A stretch of DNA of 64,000 nt. Origin: Sphingomonas sp. Leaf21 (GTDB lineage Bacteria > Pseudomonadota > Alphaproteobacteria > Sphingomonadales > Sphingomonadaceae). The DNA is taken from positions 1-64,000 of the forward strand of contig NZ_CAKASM010000017.1 in assembly GCF_916858675.1 (NCBI RefSeq). The letters are read 5' to 3'. This document shows, in pieces, positions 34,535 to 42,758 of this stretch. The notes beneath the pieces were generated by a model. That model worked only from the letters and a program-made list of their open reading frames with translations, was not told the origin of the DNA and did no database searches. The translations under genes and the position numbers were made by a program. Positions within the stretch are counted from its first letter, which is position 1; each line of letters opens with the position of its first letter.

Positions 34535-34554
34535 CCTCCACCAAGGAGGCGGGT

Positions 34555-35133
34555 ATGCGCGAACTGATCCTGAAGATGACGATGTCGCTCGACGGATTCG
34601 TCAGTGCGAGCGATGGCGACAATCGCTGGATGTTCGGGCAGGACCCGATCGCGAAGGCCTGGAGCATCGATTATCTCGCGCAGGCCGGGCTGCATATCAT
34701 GGGGCGGGAGACGTTTCATGCCATGGCCGATCACTGGCCGGGCTCGAGCGATCCCTTCGCCGCGCCGATGAACGCGGTGCCCAAGGTCGTCTTCTCGCGC
34801 GAGGGCGATGAAATCGTGCCCGACGTGGTGACCCTGCCGCCCGGTGGCGAAAGCTGGGCCGAGGCCTATGTGGCGAACGGCGACCTCGGCGAAGAAGTCG
34901 CCGCGTTGAAGGCCGAGCCGGGCGGGCCGATCATCGCGCATGGCGGGGTACGCTTCGCGCGAAGCCTGATCGCGCATCGCCTCGTGGACCGGTTCGCGCT
35001 GCTCGTCGTGCCGGTCGCGCTGGGACGTGGCGAGGCGTTGTTCCCGGAACTCGAGGCGCCGCTGGCGTTGACGCTGTTGGAGGCGACGGCCTTCCCCGGC
35101 GGGGCGATCGCGAAGGTGTTACGCCCTTCGTGA
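34555..35133 (+). CDS. RibD C-terminal/dihydrofolate-reductase-like protein
   Basis: A 192-residue protein with the RibD C-terminal fold: N-terminal LKMTMSLDGFVSASDGD, IMGRETFHAMADHWPG, and the later PIIAHGGVRFARSLIAHRLVD glycine-rich site. It probably binds NADPH; substrate unknown. Start at 34555 follows AAGGAGG at a good distance. It lies 20 bp after cysH and may be transcribed with it, though it is probably unrelated in function. Confidence 0.88.
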   Translation: MRELILKMTMSLDGFVSASDGDNRWMFGQDPIAKAWSIDYLAQAGLHIMGRETFHAMADHWPGSSDPFAAPMNAVPKVVFSREGDEIVPDVVTLPPGGESWAEAYVANGDLGEEVAALKAEPGGPIIAHGGVRFARSLIAHRLVDRFALLVVPVALGRGEALFPELEAPLALTLLEATAFPGGAIAKVLRPS

Positions 35134-35150
35134 CGCCGTGCGGGGCGTGG

Positions 35151-35176
35151 CCTTCGGCTTCGCTCAGGCGGAACGG
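35151..35176. repeat. Dispersed ~27-bp intergenic repeat
   Basis: CCTTCGGCTTCGCTCAGGCG followed by GAACGG, matching 40764-40790 (reverse strand) in 24 of 27 positions when one flanking base is included. It sits in the convergent gap between the RibD-like gene and dnaB. Sequences of this shape are frequent between genes in sphingomonads, by my general knowledge; its function is unknown. Confidence 0.6.
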
Positions 35177-35210
35177 GGGGCGCGTCGGTCCTACGCCCCA
35201 CCCCGTGCGA

Positions 35211-36704
35211 TCAATACCCCGCGAAGTCGGTGAACCGCGTGATCGTCGGATCGAACTTCATCACCACCTTGCCGGTCGCGCCGTGACGCTGCTTCGCCAC
35301 GATCAGCTCGGCCAGGCCATAGACCCGCTCCACCTCGGTCGCCCATTTGGCATGGTCCTCGAAGACCTTGCCGTCATCGCCTTCCATCGGGCGCTTGGGC
35401 TCGCGCTGCATCATGTAATAGTCCTCGCGGAACACGAACCAGACCATGTCGGCGTCCTGCTCGATCGAGCCCGATTCGCGAAGGTCGGACAGCATCGGCC
35501 TCTTGTCCTCGCGCTGCTCGACCGCACGGCTGAGCTGCGACAGCGCCAGCACCGGCACGTTCATGTCCTTGGCCAGCGTCTTCAGCCCGCGCGAAATCTC
35601 GGAGATTTCCTGCACGCGGTTGCCCTCCGACGACTTGCCCGAGCCGGTCAGGAGCTGGAGATAGTCGACCACGACCAGCCCGATCTCGTTGTTATGCCGC
35701 CGCTGGAGCCGCCGGACGCGGGTGTGCAGCGCGGAGATGGACAGGCCACCGGTGTCGTCGATGAACAACGGCAACTGCTCCAGCTCGGCGGCGGCGGCGG
35801 CGAGTTGCGCGAACTCGTTGCGACTGATCTTGCCCATGCGAAGCGCTTCGGAGCTGATTCCCGACTGCTCGGCCAGGATACGGGTGGCGAGCTGGTCGGC
35901 CGACATTTCGAGGCTGAAGAACGCGACCTTCGCCCCCACCGACTCGGAGGGCGGGATGCCGTCCTGCATGTCGCGCATCCACCGCCGCGCGGCGTTGAAC
36001 GCGATATTGGTCGCAAGCGAGGTCTTGCCCATGCCTGGACGGCCCGCCAGGATCATCAGGTCGGAGCGGTGCATACCGCCGATCTTGGCGTTGACCGAGT
36101 CCAGGCCCGTCGTGATGCCCGAGACATGGCCACCCGAATTGAGCGCGCGCTCGGCGTTCTTGACCGCCATGGTGGTGGCCTGGGCGAAGCTCTTGACCGC
36201 ATTTTCGGAGCCGCCGTCCGCCGCGACCTTGAACAGTTCGTTCTCCGCCAGCTCGATCTGCGCGCGCGGGTTCACCTCTTCGGAGGTGTCCATCGCCCGG
36301 TCGACCAGCGTGCGCCCCACCGTCACCAGCGCGCGGAGCATGGCGAGGTCGTAAATCTGCGTCGCGAACTGCCGCGCGCCGATCAGGCCCGCGCCCGAAC
36401 CGGTCAGTTGCGCGAGGTAGGACGGGCCGCCCAGCGCCTTCATCCCCTCGTCCGCCTCGAACATCGGGCGAAGCGTGACGGGGGTCGCCAGCATGTCGGT
36501 GGCGCGCAGATTCTTGATCGCGGCAAACACACGGCCATGCACCGGCTCGAAGAAATGGTCGGCGTCGATCCGGTCGACCAGATCGTCGGCCAGCCGGTTG
36601 TCGATCATCATCGCGCCCAGCAGCGCGGCCTCCGCCTCGATATTGCGGGGAAGCTGCTGCGGCTCGGCACCGGCAGCGGGGTTCGGGAATGCAAGGGTGG
36701 CCAT
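35211..36704 (-). CDS. dnaB: Replicative DNA helicase DnaB
   Basis: A 497-residue hexameric helicase that unwinds DNA at the fork. N-terminal domain PRNIEAEAALLGAMM; Walker A GRPGMGKTS; Walker B LVVVDYLQLLTG; the arginine-finger region ERVYGLAELIVAKQRHGATGKV. ATG 36704 follows AGGAG closely; an upstream TTG adds seven residues. It is monocistronic and divergent from the UPF0262 gene. Confidence 0.97.
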   Translation of the reverse strand: MATLAFPNPAAGAEPQQLPRNIEAEAALLGAMMIDNRLADDLVDRIDADHFFEPVHGRVFAAIKNLRATDMLATPVTLRPMFEADEGMKALGGPSYLAQLTGSGAGLIGARQFATQIYDLAMLRALVTVGRTLVDRAMDTSEEVNPRAQIELAENELFKVAADGGSENAVKSFAQATTMAVKNAERALNSGGHVSGITTGLDSVNAKIGGMHRSDLMILAGRPGMGKTSLATNIAFNAARRWMRDMQDGIPPSESVGAKVAFFSLEMSADQLATRILAEQSGISSEALRMGKISRNEFAQLAAAAAELEQLPLFIDDTGGLSISALHTRVRRLQRRHNNEIGLVVVDYLQLLTGSGKSSEGNRVQEISEISRGLKTLAKDMNVPVLALSQLSRAVEQREDKRPMLSDLRESGSIEQDADMVWFVFREDYYMMQREPKRPMEGDDGKVFEDHAKWATEVERVYGLAELIVAKQRHGATGKVVMKFDPTITRFTDFAGY

Positions 36705-36803
36705 TTCTCCTGCGTTAGCGCGCAACGTGGCCGTCTGTGAAGTTGATTGCGTCGATCAGCGGGGGATTTGCGGCGCACGCGCTTCGCGACTATCCCGGTC
36801 GCC

Positions 36804-37286
36804 ATGGCCGATCCGCGGATCATATCGATTGACCTGGACGAGCGCAGCCTGGGCTGGCGCTCGTCCGATGTCGAGCAAGAGCGGCGCATCGCGATCTTCG
36901 ACCTGATCGAGGAGAATTACTTCGCCCCGCAACGGCCCCAGGCGGACGGCTATGCGGGGCCCTACCGCATCAAGCTGGAGTCGGAGGAAGGGCGGCTGGG
37001 CATCCATATGCACCGTGAGGACGGGACGCATATCGAGACGCTGGTGCTGGCGCTCGGGCGCTTCCGGCGACCGATCAAGGACTATTTCGCGATCTGCGAC
37101 AGCTATTATCAGGCGATCCGGGCCGCGACCCCGCAACAGATCGAGACGATCGATATGGCACGGCGCGGCATCCATAACGAGGCGGCGGAGATGTTGAAGG
37201 AACGACTGACGGGCAAGATCGAAGTCGACTTCGATACCGCGCGTCGCCTCTTCACACTGCTCTGCGTCCTGCATATCCGCAACTGA
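36804..37286 (+). CDS. UPF0262 family protein
   Basis: A 160-residue protein of UPF0262, a family restricted mostly to alphaproteobacteria. It begins MADPRIISIDLDERSLGWRS and contains EQERRIAIFDLIEENYF, LGRFRRPIKDYF and RRGIHNEAAEML. It is helical and soluble, with no known activity. Its stop (TGA) shares its last base with the ATG of the next gene, so the UPF0262, GH25-like and cdd genes form one translated run. Confidence 0.93.
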   Translation: MADPRIISIDLDERSLGWRSSDVEQERRIAIFDLIEENYFAPQRPQADGYAGPYRIKLESEEGRLGIHMHREDGTHIETLVLALGRFRRPIKDYFAICDSYYQAIRAATPQQIETIDMARRGIHNEAAEMLKERLTGKIEVDFDTARRLFTLLCVLHIRN

Positions 37287-37960
37287 TGGCGATTCTCTGG
37301 AAAATCGGTGCGGGGCTGCTCGCACTCGGCGTGATCAGCGCGGGCGGGCGGCATTGGGCGACCCATTGGCAACCCGCGACCGAGACCTACAAGCTGCAGG
37401 GCATCGATCTCCCCGAAAACCCGCCAGCGGTCGAGTGGCGGACGCTGCGCGCGAACGGTGCGGACTTCGCCTATCTGGTCGCCACCTCGGGCGCGGATCG
37501 GCGCGATACGGCGTTCGAGGGCAATTGGGCCGCTTTGCCAGAGGCCGGGCTGCGGCGGGGGGCGATCCATATCTATTCGCTGTGCCAGCCCGCCACGGCG
37601 CAGGCGGATGCGTTCAACATCTTCGTGCCGCGCGCGGGCGACGCGCTGCCCGCCGCGATCGACCTGTCCTATCATGCCGATTGTACCGCACGGCCCGATC
37701 GCGCGACGCTGGTCGCCGACCTGACGCGCTTCGTCACGATGGTCGAGACGCATACCGGCAAGCCCGTGATGCTGCGCGTGTCCAAGCCGTTCGAATCGGA
37801 TTACGCCATCACCGCCGCCCTGCCCCGCCCGGTCTGGGCGATGGGCAACATGCTCAAACCCGATTATGCCGCGCGCCCCTGGCGCATGTGGCGTGCCAGC
37901 GATTTCCGCCGGGTCGAGGGGGTGGAAGGCCCCGTCAACTGGGACGTCGTCACACCATGA
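37286..37960 (+). CDS. GH25-like (lysozyme-family) membrane-anchored protein
   Basis: A 224-residue protein with an N-terminal signal-anchor (WKIGAGLLALGVISAGG) and a glycoside hydrolase family 25 barrel. The first catalytic-site Asp is in GIDLPENPP; AIDLSYH occupies the DxE site, with the expected Glu replaced by Ser; WDVV near the end may supply the last Asp. GH25 enzymes cut peptidoglycan between MurNAc and GlcNAc, but without the Glu this one may be inactive or bind only. It overlaps UPF0262 by one base and cdd by ATGA. Confidence 0.8.
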   Translation: MAILWKIGAGLLALGVISAGGRHWATHWQPATETYKLQGIDLPENPPAVEWRTLRANGADFAYLVATSGADRRDTAFEGNWAALPEAGLRRGAIHIYSLCQPATAQADAFNIFVPRAGDALPAAIDLSYHADCTARPDRATLVADLTRFVTMVETHTGKPVMLRVSKPFESDYAITAALPRPVWAMGNMLKPDYAARPWRMWRASDFRRVEGVEGPVNWDVVTP

Positions 37961-38409
37961 ATGCCATCGATCCAAATGCCCTGATCGCTGCCGCGCGCAC
38001 CGCCGCACGCAATGCGCATGCGCCCTATAGCCGGTTCGCGGTGGGCGCGGCATTGGCGATGGAGGATGGCTCGATCATCACCGGCGCCAATTTCGAGAAT
38101 GCGAGCTATGGCCTGTCGCTCTGTGCCGAGACGGTCGCCATCGCTACCGCCTCCGCCGCCGGTCGGCTGCGCGAGATCGTCGCGATCGGCGTGATCGGCG
38201 GTGCGATGGACGCGGACGGCGTTGCCACCGGCGACACCCCGGTGAGCCCTTGTGGCCGCTGCCGCCAGGTCATCAACGAAGCCGCGCAAATGGGCGGCCG
38301 CGACCTGCCCGTCCATTGCGGATCGGCGGAGGGCGATGCCGTGCGGACGTACCGGCTTTCGGATCTGCTGCCGGATGCCTTCGGTCCCGCGGATCTGGGG
38401 ATCGGATGA
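37957..38409 (+). CDS. cdd: Cytidine deaminase
   Basis: A 150-residue zinc cytidine/deoxycytidine deaminase. Zinc and catalytic residues are in LCAETVA (Cys56, Glu58) and PCGRC (Cys99, Cys102); substrate side motif is NFENASYG. This is the tetrameric short form. It produces uridine for pyrimidine salvage. Its ATG overlaps the GH25-like stop. The stop codon lies in the arm of a large palindrome shared with merR. Confidence 0.96.
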   Translation: MNAIDPNALIAAARTAARNAHAPYSRFAVGAALAMEDGSIITGANFENASYGLSLCAETVAIATASAAGRLREIVAIGVIGGAMDADGVATGDTPVSPCGRCRQVINEAAQMGGRDLPVHCGSAEGDAVRTYRLSDLLPDAFGPADLGIG

Positions 38410-38539
38410 ATTCGTTCGCGCGAAGGCGCGAGGACGCGAAGATTGGGGGCGCGGAGACGGTCGGGGCCGACACCTCCCCGGTCTCCACGCCTCCACGCGG
38501 ACATGATTTCTCCTCCGCCGCTTCGCGCGAACAAATTCA
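38407..38539. repeat. Large palindrome containing both stop codons
   Basis: Arms TGAATTCGTTCGCGCGAAG (38407-38425) and CTTCGCGCGAACAAATTCA (38521-38539) pair with a single mismatch. Between them are weaker inner pairs (GGAGAC/GTCTCC, GGGG/CCCC). The TGA stops of cdd (plus) and merR (minus) are the outermost bases of the two arms. It likely terminates both converging transcripts and may be a dispersed palindromic element. Confidence 0.8.
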
Positions 38540-39316
38540 AGCTCCCGGCACCTCGCCCCGCGCCTTCATCGCGGCACTCGCCGCCTGGATGAATTGCCAC
38601 ACCTCGGATGAAAAGCCGGGATCGGCCTGCCCCTCCCACGCCGCCCGGTTCTCGTGCAGCCGGGTCGCCCCCGCCCACATGTCCGGCGACGCCACCGCAC
38701 GGAAGGGCGCCAGCAGCGCGAACCACTCACGAACGAAGCCGCGCGCCGCGTCCGAAGCCGGGTCCATCGGCAGCGCCGCCGCGATCCGCTGGCCGAGTTC
38801 CGCCCATTTCGCCTGATACGCATCCTGGTCGAAGTCCGGCGCCAAGGCGTTCATCCGCTCGGCCCAATGTGCCTGTTCCGCGGGCGTGAAGTGCTGGTCG
38901 ACCACGGATTTCCACTGTGTCGTCGTCATGGCATGTCCTTTTCGGATCAGCGAGCATAGCGTCGCGACATCGATGTGCTCGCCAACATCGATGCGGGACT
39001 GAATGGACCCAAGCAGCGCGGCGGTGTCCGTCAGCGCCGCACGCTCCGCCTCGACCACCTTGACCTGCGCCGCGATCATCGGGCCCAGCCCTATCCCGCG
39101 CCCGTCGAGCATTCGGCCGATCGCGGCCAGGGTGAAGCCTGCCCGTTTGAGCGCGACGATGGCGTGCAGCCGTTCGACCTCGCCCGCACCGAAAATGCGT
39201 CTGCCGCCCTCGCTGCGCAGCGGCCGTATCAGCCCCCTCGCCTCGTAAAAGCGCAGCGCCCGGCTGCTCAGGCCCGTCGCACGGGCGATCTCTGTGATGT
39301 CGAGCATGGCGGTCAT
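38537..39316 (-). CDS. MerR-family regulator with TipAS-like C-terminal domain
   Basis: A 259-residue transcription factor. N-terminal MerR winged helix: [38 protein letters not shown], then a coiled dimer helix. The C-terminal half resembles the TipAS antibiotic-recognition domain ([26 protein letters not shown]). TipA-type regulators sense thiopeptides and other hydrophobic ligands. MTAMLD was taken as the start; M4 is possible. It is divergent from dcd with a dyad at 39333 between them, probably its own operator. Confidence 0.9.
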   Translation of the reverse strand: MTAMLDITEIARATGLSSRALRFYEARGLIRPLRSEGGRRIFGAGEVERLHAIVALKRAGFTLAAIGRMLDGRGIGLGPMIAAQVKVVEAERAALTDTAALLGSIQSRIDVGEHIDVATLCSLIRKGHAMTTTQWKSVVDQHFTPAEQAHWAERMNALAPDFDQDAYQAKWAELGQRIAAALPMDPASDAARGFVREWFALLAPFRAVASPDMWAGATRLHENRAAWEGQADPGFSSEVWQFIQAASAAMKARGEVPGA

Positions 39317-39332
39317 GCGCGCACCGTACCGC

Positions 39333-39347
39333 TTGACGCAACGTCAA
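39333..39347. promoter_or_regulatory. Putative MerR operator
   Basis: TTGACG-CAA-CGTCAA, a perfect 15-bp dyad, 17 bp upstream of the merR start and 81 bp upstream of dcd. Each half contains TTGAC, resembling a -35 box in either direction. MerR proteins bind dyads between promoter elements, so this is a likely autoregulatory site. Confidence 0.5.
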
Positions 39348-39427
39348 CCGCAAGCCCCAATATGACGATGCCGCTTGCCCTGCCCCCGCGATCCGGCGAT
39401 GAGCGGCCACGCAAAAGGGGAATGAAG

Positions 39428-39982
39428 ATGTCGATCCTGTCCGACCGCTGGATTCGCGAAGCCGCGCAGACGCAAGCGATGATCGAGCCCTTTGTCGAAA
39501 GCCAGCGCCGTGACGGCTGCATCAGCTATGGGCTGTCATCCTATGGCTACGACGCGCGGGTGGCGGACGAGTTCAAGATCTTCACCAATGTCGACAGCGC
39601 CGTCGTCGATCCGAAGGATTTCGCGTCGAACAGCTTCGTCGACCGCAAGACCGATGTCTGCATCATCCCGCCCAACAGCTTCGCACTGGCGCGGACGGTC
39701 GAATATTTCCGGGTGCCGCGCGACGTGCTGGTCATCTGCCTGGGCAAGTCGACCTATGCGCGGTGCGGCATCATCGTCAACGTGACGCCGCTGGAGCCGG
39801 GCTGGGAGGGGCATGTGACGCTGGAATTCTCCAACACCACGCCGCTGCCCGCCAAGATCTATGCCAATGAGGGCGCCTGCCAGTTTCTGTTCCTCAAGGG
39901 CAATGAGCCCTGCGAGACCAGCTATGCCGACCGGGCGGGCAAATATATGGGGCAGCGCGGGGTGACGCTTCCGCGCCTCTGA
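39428..39982 (+). CDS. dcd: dCTP deaminase
   Basis: A 184-residue trimeric enzyme converting dCTP to dUTP for thymidylate synthesis. Family motifs: [72 protein letters not shown] 39428 was preferred over ATG 39422 because AGGGG upstream is better spaced and the length matches. It stands near cdd, both pyrimidine deaminases. Confidence 0.96.
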   Translation: MSILSDRWIREAAQTQAMIEPFVESQRRDGCISYGLSSYGYDARVADEFKIFTNVDSAVVDPKDFASNSFVDRKTDVCIIPPNSFALARTVEYFRVPRDVLVICLGKSTYARCGIIVNVTPLEPGWEGHVTLEFSNTTPLPAKIYANEGACQFLFLKGNEPCETSYADRAGKYMGQRGVTLPRL

Positions 39983-40066
39983 CGCTGCCGACCGACGCCC
40001 CGGCGACGGCATCGCGCGATCATCGGGCAAGTCCGGGCGGCATATGGCCCGGACCCGCCCCGGCGA

Positions 40067-40426
40067 TCACCGCGCGGCGATCGTCTGCGGCAAGTGGCGC
40101 AGCCCCGTTCGCGCGACGGTGTGCGACGACAGGATCGCGCCCGACGGCATGTCCATGGCGATCGGCTTTTCCTGCAGCACCGCGTCGTAGAGCGAGCGTG
40201 CTTCGGCCGCGCGACCGGTCTTGGCATAGACCGCGGCGAGATTGAGCATGAGCTCGGGACTATCCGGGCTGGCGCGCCGCTCCTGGAGCAGCGTCTGTTC
40301 GGCGACGTCGTAGCGACCCGCCGCGATTTCCTGAAACCCCGTCCGCTGCGGCCAGCTATCCTGGGCCATGGCCGGGGCCGCCATGCCCGCCGCCGCGACA
40401 AGGAACACCGAAACGACTCCACGCAT
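40067..40426 (-). CDS. Small secreted TPR-like protein
   Basis: A 119-residue exported protein. Signal peptide MRGVVSVFLVAAAGMAAPAMAQ; mature part has one or two TPR-type helical pairs (RYDVAEQTLLQERRASPDSPELMLNLAAVYAKTGRAAEARSLYDAVLQ). No other domain. It has a good ribosome-binding site (AAGGAGAG), and 18 bp upstream of ATG begins a pair of identical palindromes, suggesting tight control by a dedicated regulator. The partner is unknown; TPR domains bind other proteins. Confidence 0.85.
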   Translation of the reverse strand: MRGVVSVFLVAAAGMAAPAMAQDSWPQRTGFQEIAAGRYDVAEQTLLQERRASPDSPELMLNLAAVYAKTGRAAEARSLYDAVLQEKPIAMDMPSGAILSSHTVARTGLRHLPQTIAAR

Positions 40427-40443
40427 ATCTGCTCTCCTTTATT

Positions 40444-40477
40444 TCACTTTTGTGACGGTACGTTGTCACTTTTGTGA
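40444..40477. promoter_or_regulatory. Twin palindromic operator TCACTTTTGTGA
   Basis: Two identical TCAC-TTTT-GTGA palindromes at 40444-40455 and 40466-40477, centres 22 bp apart, or two helical turns. The whole region is also almost symmetric. It lies directly upstream of the small TPR protein ribosome-binding site, so a bound dimer pair would block its promoter or activate from the same DNA face. Regulator not identified. Confidence 0.55.
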
Positions 40478-40763
40478 AACGTGCGCAAGCGCCGAAGGAT
40501 GCGGTGGATGGTTCGCCAGCATGTCCCGTGGATTGACGCCGGTCGACATTCCAATTCCCCCCTGCCAGCGCAGGATCGCTGGCGGAGATGGCGGAGACCC
40601 GACGCCCGCGAAGACAGCGTCGCCTTTCCGGCCAGGACATGCCTCCGTCAGGCCATCGGCCTGCCACCGCCCCTTACAGCGGGAGGAAATAGGTGCGGTC
40701 CCGTATCCCGTCGGACAGCGGCGTTTGAGCGCCTGTCACAAACTGACGCACGCCCCCAAGCGC
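40478..40763. other. Intergenic stretch without a convincing gene
   Basis: About 290 bp between the twin palindromes and the 40764 repeat. Short open frames occur on both strands but show no family similarity, no good ribosome-binding sites and no sensible composition. An ORF of 62 codons on the minus strand (40674-40862) runs through the repeat and the terminator and is rejected. Nothing else was recognised here. Confidence 0.5.
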
Positions 40764-40790
40764 CCGTTCAGCCCGAGCGAAGTCGAAGGC
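40764..40790. repeat. Dispersed ~27-bp intergenic repeat
   Basis: Reverse-strand reading GCCTTCGACTTCGCTCGGGC then TGAACGG; matches 35151-35176 with three changes. It lies downstream of the TonB cluster terminator. Confidence 0.6.
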
Positions 40791-40816
40791 CACACGGCTC
40801 CCGCGGTGCCCAATAC

Positions 40817-40846
40817 AAAAAGGGCGGCCTCCGCAGAGACCGCCCC
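40817..40846 (-). terminator. Terminator of the tonB-exb operon
   Basis: On the minus strand, GGGCGG...CCGCCC with a pairing middle (TCTCTGCGGAGG) followed by a run of five T. It lies 30 bp after the last exbD stop. A good rho-independent signal. Confidence 0.85.
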
Positions 40847-40875
40847 ATATGTCGTCCGACACTGATCGATGAGGA

Positions 40876-41301
40876 TCAGAAGTCGTTGCGATACTGCTCG
40901 TTACCGATGAAGCCGAGCTTGGTCACCGCCGAGCGCTTGATGATCGCCAGGGTCTCGTCGACCTTGGCGTATTTCGCGTCCGGAGCGGGCTGGAAGTGCA
41001 ATTCCGGCTCGGGGTTCATCGCGGCAGACTGATCCAGATACTGGCGCAGCGTGACTTCGTCGACCGGCGCACCGTTCCAGGTGACCGTGCCGGCGGCGTC
41101 GATGCCGACCTTGTTCTTTTCGCTGTTCACCTGCGGCTGGTTTCTCGGAGAGTTGACCGGAAGGTCGACCTTCACCGCGTGAGTCTGGATCGGGATGGTG
41201 ATGATGAACATGATGAGGAGCACGAGCATGACGTCGATCAACGGCGTCGTGTTCATGTCCATCATCGGCTCGCCATCATCGGATCCGGCGCTCATTGCCA
41301 T
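40876..41301 (-). CDS. exbD: ExbD-family biopolymer transporter (second copy)
   Basis: A 141-residue inner-membrane protein with one transmembrane helix near residues 22-42. MNTTPLIDVMLVLLIMFIITIP carries the essential membrane Asp of the ExbD/TolR family. The periplasmic part ends in GFIGNEQYRNDF. Works with ExbB to convert proton flow into TonB movement. It is the last gene of the operon, 34 bp after the first exbD; two ExbDs are also found in TonB clusters of Xanthomonas, where the second one has a special role. Confidence 0.94.
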   Translation of the reverse strand: MAMSAGSDDGEPMMDMNTTPLIDVMLVLLIMFIITIPIQTHAVKVDLPVNSPRNQPQVNSEKNKVGIDAAGTVTWNGAPVDEVTLRQYLDQSAAMNPEPELHFQPAPDAKYAKVDETLAIIKRSAVTKLGFIGNEQYRNDF

Positions 41302-41335
41302 GGCGTGCTAACTCCTATCGTGTCCGCCGCGTCGA

Positions 41336-41809
41336 TCAGACGCGCGGGTTGCCGCCGGGGGGCGGCTCGGAGATGAAGCCGACACGGGCGAAACCGGCCT
41401 GCTGCATCGTGTAGATGGTGCCGCCGATACACCGGTACGGCGTATTCACGTCGCCACGGATATGGGCTTCGGGCAGCGAGTCCGGGGTGATGTTGGCACC
41501 CAGACGCTCGACTTCGGCCTTCAGCTTCTCGACCGCGCGGGTGCGCAGTTCGTCCGAGGTCACGGGGCTGAGACCCCAATAGACCTTGCACTGTCCGTTC
41601 TCGCTGGTCACCGAGAGCGACACGTTTTCCGGCTTCGTCGTCGTCGGATCGAAGCGGACGTTCGGCAGCTTCAGCGGAACGGTCTGAATCACGACCGGAA
41701 CCGCGATCAGGAAGATGATGAGGAGCACCAGCATGACGTCCACGAGGGGCGTCGTGTTGATCTCCGACATCGGTTTCTCGGCGGAGTCACCGCCAACGCT
41801 CATCGCCAT
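41336..41809 (-). CDS. exbD: ExbD-family biopolymer transporter (first copy)
   Basis: A 157-residue ExbD with the transmembrane segment INTTPLVDVMLVLLIIFLIAVP and its Asp. It differs from its neighbour by a larger periplasmic domain containing two Cys (GQCKVYW, YRCIGG) that could form a disulfide, and a Pro/Gly end (SEPPPGGNPRV). Starts 100 bp after exbB. The two ExbDs share the MAMS start and NTTPL motif but are otherwise diverged, pointing to different tasks. Confidence 0.94.
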   Translation of the reverse strand: MAMSVGGDSAEKPMSEINTTPLVDVMLVLLIIFLIAVPVVIQTVPLKLPNVRFDPTTTKPENVSLSVTSENGQCKVYWGLSPVTSDELRTRAVEKLKAEVERLGANITPDSLPEAHIRGDVNTPYRCIGGTIYTMQQAGFARVGFISEPPPGGNPRV

Positions 41810-41909
41810 GAGAGAGCTATCCTATCCATGCATTCTTTCGCCGCCCCGAACGGGGAGGCGGTGGGTGGCGGGGCCGTGTCCCGAGGGACCGGTCCCCGCC
41901 CCCTCAGGC

Positions 41910-42707
41910 TCAGGCGCGGGTCTGAACGCCACCGGCCTGGCCGGCGGTCGTGGTCGCCGGGGTCGCCTTGACGGCGGTCGGCTTGGCAGCGGCACCGGCG
42001 GTGGCGGGGCGAACCGCACCGTTCGAGGCCAGGAAGCCCAGCACGTCGTTCGAGAAGGACGACAGGTCTTCCGCGATGCTCTTGTTGCGACGCTGCAGCC
42101 AGTTGTAGGCGAGCACGGCCGGAACCGCGACGACCAGACCCAAAGCGGTCATGATCAGCGCTTCACCGACGGGACCGGCGACCGCGTCGATCGAGGCCTG
42201 GCCCGACGAGCCGATCTTGATCAGCGCGCGGTAGATGCCGATAACCGTACCGAACAGACCGATGAACGGCGCGGTCGCGCCGACGGTCGCGAGGAAGGCG
42301 AGACCGCCACCCAGCTTCGAGTTGATCGCGGCTTCCGAACGCGCCAGCGAACCGTGCAGCCAGTCATGCGCCTCGACCGGATCGGTCAGCTTCGAGTGCT
42401 GGTCCTGAGCGGCCAGACCGTCGTCGACGATCTGCTTGTAGGCCGAGTTCTTCTCGAGCTTGGCCGAGCCCTCGCGCAGCGAGTTCGACGACCAGAAGCT
42501 CTGACGGACGCGCTTCGCCTGGTTGATGATCTTCTGCTGCTCGAACAGCTTCGAGAACAGGATGTAGAACGAGACGATCGACATCAAGCAGAGGATGGTG
42601 AACACCGACTGCGAGATGAGGCCGCCTTCCTTGAGGGCCTGGCCGAGACCGTAGGGGTTTTCGGCACCGGCCGCTGCGCCGCCCGCGGCGAGGATGGTGG
42701 TGAGCAT
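41910..42707 (-). CDS. exbB: MotA/TolQ/ExbB proton channel protein
   Basis: A 265-residue polytopic inner-membrane protein. First transmembrane helix SQSVFTILCLMSIVSFYILFS, then the cytoplasmic loop and the paired helices GGLAFLATVGATAPFIGLFGTVIGIYRALI and PVGEALIMTALGLVVAVPAVLAYNWL, with the Thr and Pro residues of the family. The C-terminus is Ala/Thr-rich. It forms the ring around ExbD. Placed between tonB and exbD1. Confidence 0.95.
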   Translation of the reverse strand: MLTTILAAGGAAAGAENPYGLGQALKEGGLISQSVFTILCLMSIVSFYILFSKLFEQQKIINQAKRVRQSFWSSNSLREGSAKLEKNSAYKQIVDDGLAAQDQHSKLTDPVEAHDWLHGSLARSEAAINSKLGGGLAFLATVGATAPFIGLFGTVIGIYRALIKIGSSGQASIDAVAGPVGEALIMTALGLVVAVPAVLAYNWLQRRNKSIAEDLSSFSNDVLGFLASNGAVRPATAGAAAKPTAVKATPATTTAGQAGGVQTRA

Positions 42708-42758
42708 GGTTGGTTAGGTCCTCTGACTAAAGCGTTGGGTTTGATCGGCTTTTAGCCG

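Noticed and set aside
40674-40862. 62-codon minus-strand ORF downstream of the exb genes
   Set aside because: It spans the 27-bp dispersed repeat and the operon terminator and has no ribosome-binding site or family match.
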